This document shows positions 8,989 through 18,343 of a stretch of 64,000 nucleotides of DNA, one piece after another. Within the stretch, counting starts at the first letter, position 1. Each line of letters starts with the position of its first letter. Source of the DNA: Gelidibacter gilvus (GTDB lineage: Bacteria > Bacteroidota > Bacteroidia > Flavobacteriales > Flavobacteriaceae); the NCBI RefSeq assembly GCF_004115975.1, contig NZ_SDDZ01000017.1, positions 16,618 through 80,617 of the forward strand, in the 5' to 3' direction. Below the pieces are notes generated by a model. The model was not told the origin of the DNA. It saw only the letters and a program-made list of their open reading frames with translations, and made no database searches. The position numbers and the translations under genes are program-made.

Positions 8989-9318
8989 AAATCCAAAGTG
9001 CGCTGCCAAGCGCGCGGGATTATATTTGCAGTAGTTGTTTTGTTCTGGATCAACGCAGTTAATCCATTGAAACAAACGAAATCAAAGATTTAATGTTTGG
9101 CACATTACGTTGCTAAGTTTAAACGGGTCAAGTCAAAAACTTGTGGGATTTTAAGATTACGCATAAATCCAAAGTGCGCTGCTATGCGCGCGGGATTGTA
9201 CTCGCCTGCTGCGGGCAGTTTTGCAGAAGTGGGCTTAATCTGGATCGACGCAGTTAATCCATTGAGACAAACCAAATCAAAAACTCAAAGTTTTGTACAT
9301 TACGTTCCTAAGTTTAAA
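8989..9318. repeat. two diverged tandem units downstream of the tRNAs
   Basis: Unit A (8989-9123) and unit B (9165-9318) both begin AAATCCAAAGTGCGCTGC, share the palindrome-like GCGCGCGGGATT, the stretch CTGGATC(A/G)ACGCAGTTAATCCATTGA and the ending ACATTACGT-GC/TCC-TAAGTTTAAA. They are separated by a 44-bp piece of ISAon1-family end. Short open frames here give related peptides (INAVNPLKQTKSK versus IDAVNPLRQTKSK), which could be decayed coding sequence. No intact gene is seen from 8943 to 9524. Confidence 0.75.
9125..9168. mobile_element. fragment of an ISAon1-family right end
   Basis: Forty-four bases starting GGGTCAAGTCAAAAACTTG match, with one difference in the first bases, the right terminal sequence of the element at 56597 including the end of its transposase stop region (ATTACGCATAAAT). 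It sits between two tandem repeat units next to tRNA genes. It is a solo end with no transposase. Confidence 0.7.
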
Positions 9319-9524
9319 GTCTATGGATTTAATTCGAGAAGGAAATTGTTGGTGAAAAACACCAACAATGGCAATTTTTGATTTTACAATTACCGAATAT
9401 AATTTATAAATCTTTTATATTATGTAGAATGGGCTAAGCACTTCGCATTCATATTCGGTAAAAAACCGTAATCTTGTTTCAATTGAAAAAGAACCCTTTA
9501 AAATAATTTCATAAATACCTTATT

Positions 9525-9668
9525 ATGGCAAAACCTAAAGGTCAAAAAAACACTAAAAATAAGGCCAAACACACCAAACTGCTTAATAGAAAAATAAATA
9601 AGCAAAAAGCTGAAAAAGTACTTCGAAAGGAACGTCTTAAGGCTATTATTAAAAAATCGAAGTTGTAA
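9525..9668 (+). CDS. small highly basic protein (47 residues)
   Basis: ATG at 9525 opens a 47-codon frame giving MAKPKGQKNTKNKAKHTKLL and then RKINKQKAEKVLRKERLKAI before ending KKSKL. About 19 of 47 residues are Lys or Arg and there is no Cys, Trp or Tyr. The composition suggests an RNA- or DNA-binding peptide, possibly ribosome- or nucleoid-associated; this is inference. The frame is uninterrupted, with AAAATAATTTC and A-rich sequence upstream and no clear Shine-Dalgarno, as is usual here. Convergent with murF; the 92 bp between them hold a dispersed repeat. Comparison with related genomes would decide whether it is a gene. Confidence 0.6.
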   Translation: MAKPKGQKNTKNKAKHTKLLNRKINKQKAEKVLRKERLKAIIKKSKL

Positions 9669-9706
9669 TGGTTTGGTACTGTTTAAAAACTTTATGACAG
9701 AAGGTG

Positions 9707-9745
9707 ATCAGTCGTCAGTAGGCAGTAAGCAGTCGGAAGCTAGCA
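9707..9745. repeat. dispersed CAGTAGGCAGT intergenic repeat, copy 2
   Basis: The sequence GATCAGTCGTCAGTAGGCAGTAAGCAGTCGG contains the 11-bp core at 9716-9726. It lies between the 47-residue protein gene and the end of murF. Confidence 0.6.
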
Positions 9746-9759
9746 GCATCCAGATCAAT

Positions 9760-11043
9760 TTACAAAAGCTCTAAAATGCGTTCCAACGCCATGCCTCGCG
9801 ATCCTTTGATCAATAAAAAAGAATCTTTAATAGGATGGTCTTGAAGATGTAATTTCAAAGCATCAAAAGTTTGAAACTTTTTAATGCTGTTATGATTGAC
9901 CTTCGTTTTAAAGAAATTCTCACCAATTAAATAGATTTCTCCCAGGTTGTTTGCTTCAAGATAATCCACAATGGATTGATGTTCGGTTTCTGCAGTGTTT
10001 CCCAATTCGAACATATCACCTAAAAAAACTAATTTTCTTTCTTGATGGAGTTGCTTAAAATTCTCTAAAGCGGCCATCATACTTGTTGGATTGGCATTAT
10101 AGGCATCCATAATAATATTATTGCTGTCTTTTTTGAGAATTTGAGAGCGACTATTGGTTGGCGTGTATGCTTCAATGGCATTAAGGATGTCCTCAGGAGC
10201 AACTTTAAAGTAAGACCCAATAGCAATAGCTACAGCAATGTTGTTGAAATTGTAGGTGCCGGTAAGTTGGCTTTTAATTTCAGAGCCATTATAATTTAGG
10301 GTGACGTAAGGTTGCGTATTGATAATCTCCAACCTAGTATCTGTAGAGGAGTTCAATCCAAATTTATAGACCTGATCATAGTTTTGGGTCTGTTTAACTT
10401 GAATGGGATCATTTTCATTTACAAAAACTGTTTTCTTATGCGCCATGAGATAATCATATAACTCCGATTTTGCTTTGATCACGCCTTCAATACTTCCAAA
10501 ACCTTCAAGATGTGCTTTGCCAAAATTGGTAATCAATCCGTAGTCTGGATGGGCAATCTCGCACAACAAGGCAATTTCTTTAGGGTGATTGGCACCCATT
10601 TCAACAATTCCTATCTCCGTAGTTTCATCCATCCGCAAAAGGGTCAAAGGGACGCCTATGTGGTTGTTCAAATTGCCCAGTGTTGCCGTAGTCTTATATT
10701 TCTTTAACAACACGGCATTGATCAATTCCTTGGTGGTAGTTTTTCCATTACTCCCAGTAAGTGCAATGATGAGAATGCCTAATGTGTCTCTGTGAAATGT
10801 CGCAAGATTCTGTAATGTTTCCAAAACGTTTTCTACCAATATATAGCGATCGTCAATGGCATAAGATTTTTCATCTACGACGCAGTATTTAGCACCAGAT
10901 GCCAATGCTTGACTCGCAAATTTATTTCCGTCAAAATTGTCTCCTTTTAATGCGAAGAAAAGGTCGTTTTTTTCGATTTTTCGAGTATCGGTGCATACGC
11001 CTGTACACGTATCAAAACGCTGATAGAGTTGTTCTATTTTCAT
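9760..11043 (-). CDS. murF: UDP-N-acetylmuramoyl-tripeptide--D-alanyl-D-alanine ligase
   Basis: The product has 427 residues. It adds D-Ala-D-Ala to the UDP-MurNAc tripeptide, the last cytoplasmic step of the peptidoglycan precursor. Motifs are the N-terminal VCTDTRKIEKNDLFFALKG, the P-loop ALTGSNGKTTTKELINAVL (about 107-125), IVEMGANHPKEI and the late DAYNANPTSMMAAL, all MurF-specific. It is transcribed leftward, downstream of gldJ, with a terminator between them; this murF-gldJ-porU order is familiar in Flavobacteriaceae. No other mur gene is adjacent. Confidence 0.95.
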   Translation of the reverse strand: MKIEQLYQRFDTCTGVCTDTRKIEKNDLFFALKGDNFDGNKFASQALASGAKYCVVDEKSYAIDDRYILVENVLETLQNLATFHRDTLGILIIALTGSNGKTTTKELINAVLLKKYKTTATLGNLNNHIGVPLTLLRMDETTEIGIVEMGANHPKEIALLCEIAHPDYGLITNFGKAHLEGFGSIEGVIKAKSELYDYLMAHKKTVFVNENDPIQVKQTQNYDQVYKFGLNSSTDTRLEIINTQPYVTLNYNGSEIKSQLTGTYNFNNIAVAIAIGSYFKVAPEDILNAIEAYTPTNSRSQILKKDSNNIIMDAYNANPTSMMAALENFKQLHQERKLVFLGDMFELGNTAETEHQSIVDYLEANNLGEIYLIGENFFKTKVNHNSIKKFQTFDALKLHLQDHPIKDSFLLIKGSRGMALERILELL

Positions 11044-11058
11044 GAAATAAATGTAATA

Positions 11059-11088
11059 AAAAAGTCCTAACTCAAGGTTAGGACTTTT
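11059..11088 (-). terminator. terminator after gldJ
   Basis: AAAAGTCCTAAC / GTTAGGACTTTT pair around a short loop, followed on the minus strand by a T-rich stretch. It stands 23 bp past the gldJ stop and 16 bp before murF, so a murF promoter would have to overlap it or murF depends on readthrough. Confidence 0.75.
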
Positions 11089-11110
11089 ATGATTTTTAAT
11101 GAATTAAAAA

Positions 11111-12781
11111 CTAGTTTCTTGTTTTGTTGCTTCCTTTTGATTTTGAACCAACTCTTGACATTGCACATCTGAAACCGATATAGTCAGTTGCCATGTCTTG
11201 TGGGAAATAACGACGTTGTGCAGGATCAATCCAATACGCTCTGTCTTTCCATGAACCTCCTTTGTAAACTCTTACGTTGTCATTAATTAAAGACGTTCTG
11301 TTATTCGATTTGTCGATTGTCTTTACAATCGCACCTGTTGAATCCGTAGTAACTTCATGTCTTGGAGAGTTGTACATCTGTTTTGTTTCAGCTCCATTCT
11401 CACCATCACTAAAGTTATCTGTATAATAACGTGATGATCTTCTATCGCCATCTCTAAAGTTTCGGTTATCACTGGCGTCAAAGTTTGTTTTTAAGTAAGC
11501 GTCATCACCGCTGATAGGTACTTGTAATATGGTACCAGGTAGGTTTCTAGGTACAATTTGTCCATTACTTAAAGTGTCATAAACAATATCTTCAGAAGTA
11601 ACAACTTTTACGGTCCCATCTTCATTTATGGCATTTTTGGTATAGACGTTACCACGGTAGTAGTTGAAATCATTAAACTCATCATCTACAATAGGTCTGT
11701 AAACATCAGCTACCCATTCGGCAACGTTGCCCGCCATATCATAAATTCCGAAATCGTTTGGCAAGTATGATTTTACTTTGTTAGTAATATCAGCACCATC
11801 ATCAGACCATCCAGCAATTCCACCGTAATCACCTTTTCCTTGTTTAAAGTTAGCTAATTGGTCACCTCTAGTTTTTCTTTTTCCAGAACGTGTGTATTGA
11901 CCACTCCAAGGATATTTTTTTCTACCACGAATGGCGTTGTAGTTTCTAAGTTCATTCAAACCTAGTGCTGCATATTCCCATTCTACTTCAGAAGGTAAGC
12001 GGTATTCTGGAGATATAATTCCTGATTCTCTTTTGGCATAGACATTAATAGGGTTGCCATCTGCATCAGTTTGTTGTCTTCTTTTTCCTCCTTCAAGAAT
12101 CTCTGCGTTGCCACCATAGGTAGAACTTGGAGAATTGATATAAGTATCTGTGTTGAAATTGGCATCAGCATTCACATCGGTTACACGTGCATCTCTCTTT
12201 AAGAATCCAGCTTTTTCTAAATACAGTTCGTTGACTCTGTCTGTTCGCCAGTTGGCAAAATCGACGGCCTGAATCCAGCTTACACCAACCACAGGGTATT
12301 CACCATAACCTGGGTGACGTAAATAGTTCTCAGTCATCATTTCACTATAACCAAGTCGGTTTCTCCAAACTAAAGTGTCTGGTAAAGCGCTTTGATAAAT
12401 CAATTTGAAATTAGGATCATCTGGCGGATATACGCGTTTGAGCCAATCTAGATATTCTAAATACATTTTGTTGGTCACCTCACTTTCATCCATATAAAAG
12501 GATTGAACGTGTTGTTGATTAGGTGTGTTGTTCCAATCGTGCATAGGGTCATCCTGCACTTTTCCCATGGTAAAGGTTCCACCTTCAACAAAAACTAAAC
12601 CTGGGGAAGTTTCCTGTTCTTTAAAATTGGTGTTGTATTGAAAACCTCCATTCTTGTCGTTTATTTTCCATCCAGTAGCTCTGGATTGGTTTGACGATGA
12701 AGATCTTTTACATCCAACCATTGCTAAAGAGAGCATTAGGGCAAATGCAATCCTTATATTAATGATGTTTTTCATATCCAT
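11111..12781 (-). CDS. gldJ: gliding motility lipoprotein GldJ (SUMF1/FGE-sulfatase-like domain)
   Basis: The product has 556 residues. It begins MDMKNIINIRIAF with a lipobox LAMVGC, so it is a lipoprotein; a start at the second Met (12775) is equally good. From about residue 60 it has a formylglycine-generating-enzyme-like fold: FVEGGTFTMGKVQDD, YMDESEVTNKMYLEYLDW, PVVGVSWIQAVDFANWR, YRLPSEVEWEYAALG, YDMAGNVAEWVADVY and the late YKGGSWKDRAYWIDPAQRRY. GldJ is required for gliding and stabilises other Gld proteins of the T9SS. It is divergent from porU across a 326-bp gap and has its own terminator. Confidence 0.94.
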   Translation of the reverse strand: MDMKNIINIRIAFALMLSLAMVGCKRSSSSNQSRATGWKINDKNGGFQYNTNFKEQETSPGLVFVEGGTFTMGKVQDDPMHDWNNTPNQQHVQSFYMDESEVTNKMYLEYLDWLKRVYPPDDPNFKLIYQSALPDTLVWRNRLGYSEMMTENYLRHPGYGEYPVVGVSWIQAVDFANWRTDRVNELYLEKAGFLKRDARVTDVNADANFNTDTYINSPSSTYGGNAEILEGGKRRQQTDADGNPINVYAKRESGIISPEYRLPSEVEWEYAALGLNELRNYNAIRGRKKYPWSGQYTRSGKRKTRGDQLANFKQGKGDYGGIAGWSDDGADITNKVKSYLPNDFGIYDMAGNVAEWVADVYRPIVDDEFNDFNYYRGNVYTKNAINEDGTVKVVTSEDIVYDTLSNGQIVPRNLPGTILQVPISGDDAYLKTNFDASDNRNFRDGDRRSSRYYTDNFSDGENGAETKQMYNSPRHEVTTDSTGAIVKTIDKSNNRTSLINDNVRVYKGGSWKDRAYWIDPAQRRYFPQDMATDYIGFRCAMSRVGSKSKGSNKTRN

Positions 12782-12971
12782 ACTTTTTAAGTAAGCTGAT
12801 TAAATTTAGTGACGCAATATAGTAATTAAAGAGAAAGTAACAAGCGTTTTTATCAAATAGATTGAAAAAAGTTGCATTTCATCCCTTTTTTCGAACACGA
12901 CATCGGATTTTTGGCGATTTTATCGGTGTTTTCAGTATTTCAAGAACGCTATAAGAAAGTAATTATTGTTG

Positions 12972-12979
12972 TAAATTTG
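12972..12979 (+). promoter_or_regulatory. candidate -7 element for porU
   Basis: TAAATTTG matches TAnnTTTG in the divergent gldJ-porU gap (12782-13107). It would give a leader of about 120 nt. No upstream TTTG box is clear and no other feature is seen in the gap. Confidence 0.35.
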
Positions 12980-13107
12980 AATATAAATTGGAGACTTTAT
13001 ACTAACAAATTCCAGCAAACGTTATTCTTTCTATATAATTGGCTGTTTCAGTTGGTGAGAATAGTATTAGATTGCAGGTGTTTTTTGAAAAAGATTTATA
13101 CAGACTA

Positions 13108-16100
13108 ATGAGAATAAAGCTACTATTATTTTTTGTTTTAATATCATCTCTAGGTTTTTCGCAAGAAAAGCGTTTCGACATTATATGGAATGGCAATATT
13201 GTTCTTGAAACAGAATCTTCCGCCATAACAGTGCCCTATTTTAATAAAGACAATTTTAGTTTTGACACCAATACCGGGATCAAGTTCTTTGCAGAATGGA
13301 TATCCGAGGGAAAAATCAATAAAAACTCAGTGACGCTTACCAACGTCTCTTATGCTATTATTTCTGCCGATGAATTGCGATCCATTCCTATTGAAACGAT
13401 CCCGACAATTCCAAAATTGCATTTTGAAAATACAACGGCAAGAGATAAAACACATGCCTACCTCGAATTAACGCCTATTATAAAGGAGAATGGCGTTTAT
13501 AAGAAAATTACTTCGTTTACAATATCTTATAATATTTCAGCCAGCAGATCTTCCAGTGCTTATCCCAATCAAACCCATATTCTAAGTAATTCTGTCCTCA
13601 GCTCAGGAAATTGGTACCGATTTTATGTGGAAAAATCCGGAGTTTTTAAATTGACCAGGAGCTTTTTAAATTCGCTAGGTGTGAATACAAACTCGGTAGA
13701 TCCGCGAACGATTAAAATTTTTGGAAATGGTGGCGCCATGTTGCCATTGTCCAATTCAGAACCTTATCCACTCGACCTTACCGAAAACGCCATAAAGTTT
13801 GTTGGGGAAGAGGATGGGGAATTTAATGGCGACGACTATATTTTGTTCTATGCCGAAGGGGTTACGGGTTACAACGCAGAAAGTAATACCAATAACAATA
13901 TTTTTACGGATAAGAGTTATTATTATGTCAATGTGAGTGGTGGTTTGGGGAAACGGATCCAAAATATGTCACAACCTGCAAGCGCTTCAACATATGTGGT
14001 GAATACCTTTCAGGATTATCAGTTTCATGAAGTTGATGAGATTAATATTGTACGCGTCGGAAGACGATGGTTTGGCGAGCGGTTTGATATTGAAAACGAA
14101 AAGCAGTTTGAGTTTAATTTTCCTAATCTTGTTACGTCAGAACCGGCACGGGTTAAAGTTTTTGCAGCCTCAACATCTCAAGTGTCAACGAGCATGGCGG
14201 TAAAGGTCAATGCTAATGTGGTGGCAAATTTTGCGTTTTCTCCAATTAGTTCACCAATCCTGGCAGATGGAAAGTTTTTTAATAATAATGTTATGCTAAC
14301 TACGCCAAGCGTTGTGGTCAATCTCAATTATAACAATTCAGGAAACCCAACGTCTCATGGGTATTTAGATTATATATCTATTGAGGCTACACGCGGCCTG
14401 ATTTTTGAAGGTGAGCAGTTTATATTTAAGAACAATCAGGTGGCAAATACACCTGGAATTGTAGAGTATAGCTTGTCTAATGCTGCTTCTGTTTCAGAAA
14501 TTTGGGATATCAGTAATAAATATGAGGTCACCGCTGCTGCCAATACTGATGGGAATTCGGTGATGACTTTTAAATCGATTTCCGGAATTTCAAAAAAATA
14601 CTTGGCGGTAACGCCTTCCGATTATTATGAGCCTAAAAGAGATAGCAAAACAAGTGTTAGCAATCAAAATATTAAAGGCAGCATTTTTAAAGATGAACAA
14701 GGACAATTTCAAGATGTCGACTATATCATCATCACCCCGATCAATTTAGTTTCACAAGCAGAGCGATTGGCACAAATCAACAGAACACAAAACGATCTTA
14801 ATGTAAAAGTAGTGACCCTAAACGAAATCTACACCGAGTTCAGTTCGGGCAATCAGGATGTCTCTGCGATCCGGAATTTGGTGCGGTATGTCTACCATAA
14901 TGCGAGTGCACCGGATAAGCGGTTAAAATACTTATGTCTTTTCGGAGATGCCTCCTTTGATTATAAAGATAGAATTCCAAACAATACCAATATTGTTCCG
15001 TCCTGGCATTCACTGGATAGTTTTAGTTTGACCAACGCGTTCGTCTCTGATGATTTCTTCGGGATGATGGATTTTAATGAAGGTGATATGGGCACTTCAA
15101 ATAAATTGGATATTGCCGTTGGAAGAATTTTGGCAGAAACACCGCAACGCGCCAAAGAAATGGTGGATAAAATTGAATTGTATTATCAAGATGAATCTTA
15201 TGGAAGTTGGCGGAATAACGTCGTAGTCGTGTCTGATGATGTAGATGTGGCTTGGGAAAGTGTGCTTCAGGAAACTACCGATGAAATAGGCAGGAACATT
15301 ACAGCTGAAAAACCATTTTTAAACGTGGTGAAAATCCATTCCGATGCTTTCCAACAAGAAGCCTCAGCGAGTGGCGAACGTTATCCGGCAGTAAATAAAG
15401 CAATCAAGGATGCTGTTGAAGTTGGCGCCTTGGTGGTTAATTATTTTGGTCATGGCGGTGAGGACGGATTGGCCTCAGAACGTATTTTCGATAAAAACGA
15501 TTCACAAGAAATAAGAAATACCTGCAAGTTTAATTGTTTTGTGACGGTTACTTGCGAATATACCCGTTTTGACAACCCTTTTCGTCCAACTGCGGGCGAA
15601 TATACCTATTGGAATACACAAGGAGGTGCCATCGCATTGATTACCACCACACGCCAAATTTTTGTGAGTGTGGGTGTGACCTTTAATATTCAATTAGAGA
15701 AATATCTTTTTGGTTTTGGTTCAAACGACTATCCTACCATGGCCGAAGCTTTACGTCTGACAAAAATCGACCCTTCCATTTCTGGAATCCAACAAAGACG
15801 TTTGGTGTTTTTTATAGGGGATCCTGCCATGAAGTTGGCTTTCGCAAAACCAAGTATTCAGTTGACAAAAATAAACGATATCCCATTAGGACAAACTAAT
15901 GATACTTTAAAAGCACTTAGTAAAATTAAAATGTCCGGAGAAGTTTTGGATCCTTCAGGGAATTTAATGGCAGGTTACAATGGTGTGCTCACTGCAACAA
16001 TTTTTGATAAGGATATTCAACGTCAAACCTTGGCCAATAACAATATAAGCCAAAATGGACAATTGATTAAAATGGATTTCACAACCTTGGGTGAAAAAAT

Positions 16101-16968
16101 ATTTATAGGCCAAGCTACTGTAACGAATGGTCATTTTGATTTTGAATTTGTGGTTCCAAGAGATATTGGGGTTCCTGTTGGAAAAGGTAAAGTCAGTTTT
16201 TATGCAAAATCAGATACCCCATTGCAAGATCAAGCAGGTTCAAGTTTTGATATCTTAGTTGGAGGGATCAATGAAAATGCCGAAACAGATATTACCGGAC
16301 CAATTGTAAAGCTCTATATGAACGACGAAAGTTTTGTTTCTGGAGGTATTACCAACGAAGCACCCACGCTTTTGGCAAAACTGGAAGACAGTAATGGTAT
16401 CAATACCGCAAGTGGTATAGGTCATGATATCGTTGCCATTATTGATGGTGATGAAACCAATCCGTTTGTATTGAATGATTATTATAGAGCTCAGGTAGAT
16501 GATTATACCAAAGGAGAGGTAACTTATCCGTTTCGTGATTTAGAGCCAGGACTACATACGTTGACCCTTAAAGCTTGGGATGTATATAATAACTCTGGCA
16601 TTGCTGAGATTCAGTTTGTGGTGCACGATAAAGATGAAGAACTGAAGATTGAAAACGTTCTAAATTATCCCAATCCATTCATTAATTACACAGAATTTTG
16701 GTTCAATCACAATAGTTCGCAACCTTTAGACGTTTCTATACAAATATTCACCATCTCAGGTAAACTTGTTAAAACCATAAATAGTCAAACCAATGCCGGC
16801 GGATGTTGCAATGAAGGTGCTTCGGCACTATCAAGAGATATTGTTTGGGACGGTCGTGATGATTTTGGAGATAAAATCGGAAAAGGGGTTTATGTTTATA
16901 AACTAAAAGTTAGATCCAATCAACTTAACAAGCAGGTTGAGAAGATCCAGAAACTAGTAATATTGTAA
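13108..16968 (+). CDS. porU: type IX secretion system sortase PorU (C25 gingipain-like)
   Basis: The product has 1286 residues from MRIKLLLFFVLISSLGFSQ, which is the signal peptide; the frame opens 69 bp earlier but without one. PorU is the outer-surface protease that removes the C-terminal sorting domain from T9SS cargo and attaches it to lipopolysaccharide. Catalytic dyad candidates are H782 in NYFGHGGEDG and C816 in VTVTCEYTRFDNPF, typical of family C25. The last 90 residues (VLNYPNPFINYTEFWF to VYVYKLKVRS) resemble a FlgD-like/C-terminal sorting-type domain. It is followed 69 bp later by porV, its shuttle partner. Confidence 0.95.
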   Translation: MRIKLLLFFVLISSLGFSQEKRFDIIWNGNIVLETESSAITVPYFNKDNFSFDTNTGIKFFAEWISEGKINKNSVTLTNVSYAIISADELRSIPIETIPTIPKLHFENTTARDKTHAYLELTPIIKENGVYKKITSFTISYNISASRSSSAYPNQTHILSNSVLSSGNWYRFYVEKSGVFKLTRSFLNSLGVNTNSVDPRTIKIFGNGGAMLPLSNSEPYPLDLTENAIKFVGEEDGEFNGDDYILFYAEGVTGYNAESNTNNNIFTDKSYYYVNVSGGLGKRIQNMSQPASASTYVVNTFQDYQFHEVDEINIVRVGRRWFGERFDIENEKQFEFNFPNLVTSEPARVKVFAASTSQVSTSMAVKVNANVVANFAFSPISSPILADGKFFNNNVMLTTPSVVVNLNYNNSGNPTSHGYLDYISIEATRGLIFEGEQFIFKNNQVANTPGIVEYSLSNAASVSEIWDISNKYEVTAAANTDGNSVMTFKSISGISKKYLAVTPSDYYEPKRDSKTSVSNQNIKGSIFKDEQGQFQDVDYIIITPINLVSQAERLAQINRTQNDLNVKVVTLNEIYTEFSSGNQDVSAIRNLVRYVYHNASAPDKRLKYLCLFGDASFDYKDRIPNNTNIVPSWHSLDSFSLTNAFVSDDFFGMMDFNEGDMGTSNKLDIAVGRILAETPQRAKEMVDKIELYYQDESYGSWRNNVVVVSDDVDVAWESVLQETTDEIGRNITAEKPFLNVVKIHSDAFQQEASASGERYPAVNKAIKDAVEVGALVVNYFGHGGEDGLASERIFDKNDSQEIRNTCKFNCFVTVTCEYTRFDNPFRPTAGEYTYWNTQGGAIALITTTRQIFVSVGVTFNIQLEKYLFGFGSNDYPTMAEALRLTKIDPSISGIQQRRLVFFIGDPAMKLAFAKPSIQLTKINDIPLGQTNDTLKALSKIKMSGEVLDPSGNLMAGYNGVLTATIFDKDIQRQTLANNNISQNGQLIKMDFTTLGEKIFIGQATVTNGHFDFEFVVPRDIGVPVGKGKVSFYAKSDTPLQDQAGSSFDILVGGINENAETDITGPIVKLYMNDESFVSGGITNEAPTLLAKLEDSNGINTASGIGHDIVAIIDGDETNPFVLNDYYRAQVDDYTKGEVTYPFRDLEPGLHTLTLKAWDVYNNSGIAEIQFVVHDKDEELKIENVLNYPNPFINYTEFWFNHNSSQPLDVSIQIFTISGKLVKTINSQTNAGGCCNEGASALSRDIVWDGRDDFGDKIGKGVYVYKLKVRSNQLNKQVEKIQKLVIL

Positions 16969-16983
16969 TAATTAATAATAATT

Positions 16984-16991
16984 TATCTTTG
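16984..16991 (+). promoter_or_regulatory. -7 promoter element for porV
   Basis: TATCTTTG is a full TAnnTTTG match 46 bp before the porV ATG, in the porU-porV gap. porV may therefore be transcribed both from here and by readthrough from porU. Confidence 0.5.
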
Positions 16992-17037
16992 CTAAATACA
17001 TGTGTGCCGAGGCACTGTGTATAATACCAACAACCTT

Positions 17038-18243
17038 ATGAGAAAATACGCACTAGCCATTATCACGTTAACCATTTATAATCTTTCTTCTGCACAGGAA
17101 ACGATCATATTTGATAATCAGTCGAAAGTTATTACTACCGGAGTTCCATTTTTATTAATTGCTGCCGACGCACGGGCCGCCGGGATGGGAGATATAGGCG
17201 TGGCCACTTCCGTAGATGCTTTTTCCCAACAATGGAACCAATCAAAATATGCGTTTTCTGAAACCAAATCAGGAATTGCGGTGAGTTACACACCTTATCT
17301 AAGTAAGTTGGTCAATGATATTTTCTTAGGAAATGTCAGCTATTTCAATAGAATCAATGAAGGAAGTGCCTTTGCGGTGAGTTTCAAATACTTCAGTTTG
17401 GGTGAAATTGAATTGGTGCAGGATGAAAACTCTAGTCCATTAATTGCCCAGCCTAATGAAATGACTATTGACGCTTCGTATGCCTTAAGATTGGGCACTC
17501 AGTTTTCTATGGCAGTTGGGTTGCGTTATTTGCGTTCTGATTTAAAAATTCAGGCTTTGGATAATTCTGCAGAGGCCGCAAGTTCAGTAGCCGCCGATAT
17601 TTCTGGATTTTATCAAAGCGAAGAACAAGCCTATGACAGTTTTAATGGACGGACCCGTTTAGGTTTTGCCATTCAAAATATAGGACCAAAGATTAAGTAT
17701 GACGATGCTGGAAGAGAAAGCTTTTTACCAACAACTTTAAGACTTGGAGGAGGCTTCGATTTTATTTTTGATGAGTACAATACCTTGGCGTTAACTGGAG
17801 AGGTGACTAAATTATTAGTGCCATCACCGCCAGTTTTGGGTTATGTTGATTTGGATGGTAATCAAAAACAAGCTACAGATGGAAGTGAGCCAACAATTAT
17901 TGTAGAAGGCAAATCTCAAGATGTGAATTTTCTTAAAGGGATGTTTCAATCATTCAGTGATGCCCCAGGAGGTTTCAGGGAAGAGTTGAAAGAATTTACT
18001 TGGGCTTTGGGAGCAGAATACCAATACCAAGATTCTTTTGCTTTCAGAGCAGGTTACTTTAATGAAAGCGATGAGAAAGGCGCTCGTAAGTTTTTTGCTC
18101 TAGGGGCAGGCTTCAAATACACCACGATCAATATTGACATGTCTTATTTGTTCTCAGCTTCAAAAGTTCAAAGTCCGTTGGAAAACACCTTGCGTTTTTC
18201 CCTGACCTTCAATTTTGGAGATAAAACGTACAGAGAATACTAG
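17038..18243 (+). CDS. porV: type IX secretion system outer-membrane protein PorV
   Basis: The product has 401 residues from MRKYALAIITLTIYNLSSAQ, a signal peptide; an upstream in-frame start at 17002 precedes it without one. PorV is a FadL-like 14-strand barrel that collects T9SS cargo from the translocon and delivers it to PorU. The early VPFLLIAADARAAGMGDIGVATS is the family hallmark, and the end LENTLRFSLTFNFGD is an outer-membrane barrel terminus. It forms a gene pair with porU and is closed by a terminator. Confidence 0.95.
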   Translation: MRKYALAIITLTIYNLSSAQETIIFDNQSKVITTGVPFLLIAADARAAGMGDIGVATSVDAFSQQWNQSKYAFSETKSGIAVSYTPYLSKLVNDIFLGNVSYFNRINEGSAFAVSFKYFSLGEIELVQDENSSPLIAQPNEMTIDASYALRLGTQFSMAVGLRYLRSDLKIQALDNSAEAASSVAADISGFYQSEEQAYDSFNGRTRLGFAIQNIGPKIKYDDAGRESFLPTTLRLGGGFDFIFDEYNTLALTGEVTKLLVPSPPVLGYVDLDGNQKQATDGSEPTIIVEGKSQDVNFLKGMFQSFSDAPGGFREELKEFTWALGAEYQYQDSFAFRAGYFNESDEKGARKFFALGAGFKYTTINIDMSYLFSASKVQSPLENTLRFSLTFNFGDKTYREY

Positions 18244-18266
18244 AAGTCATTTCAAATAAATTATAG

Positions 18267-18301
18267 AAAAACTATTGCTATTATAAAGCAATAGTTTTTT
18301 T
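18267..18301 (+). terminator. terminator after porV
   Basis: AAAAACTATTGCT / AGCAATAGTTTTT form a perfect 13-bp stem with a 7-nt loop and a T-run, 24 bp after the porV stop. Confidence 0.88.
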
Positions 18302-18343
18302 GTCTAAAAAAGTGTCGTATTTTTAAAAATAGATGAAAAACCT

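Noticed and set aside
8856..9053. Minus-strand 65-residue frame ending in TGFEPVTSTLST
   Set aside because: It reads the reverse of the tRNA-Val(GAC) gene; this peptide is a familiar artefact of tRNA antisense frames.
8853..9381. Short plus-strand frames after the tRNAs (69, 74 and 94 residues)
   Set aside because: They overlap the tRNA, its terminator and the repeat units, and resemble decayed repeats rather than one gene.
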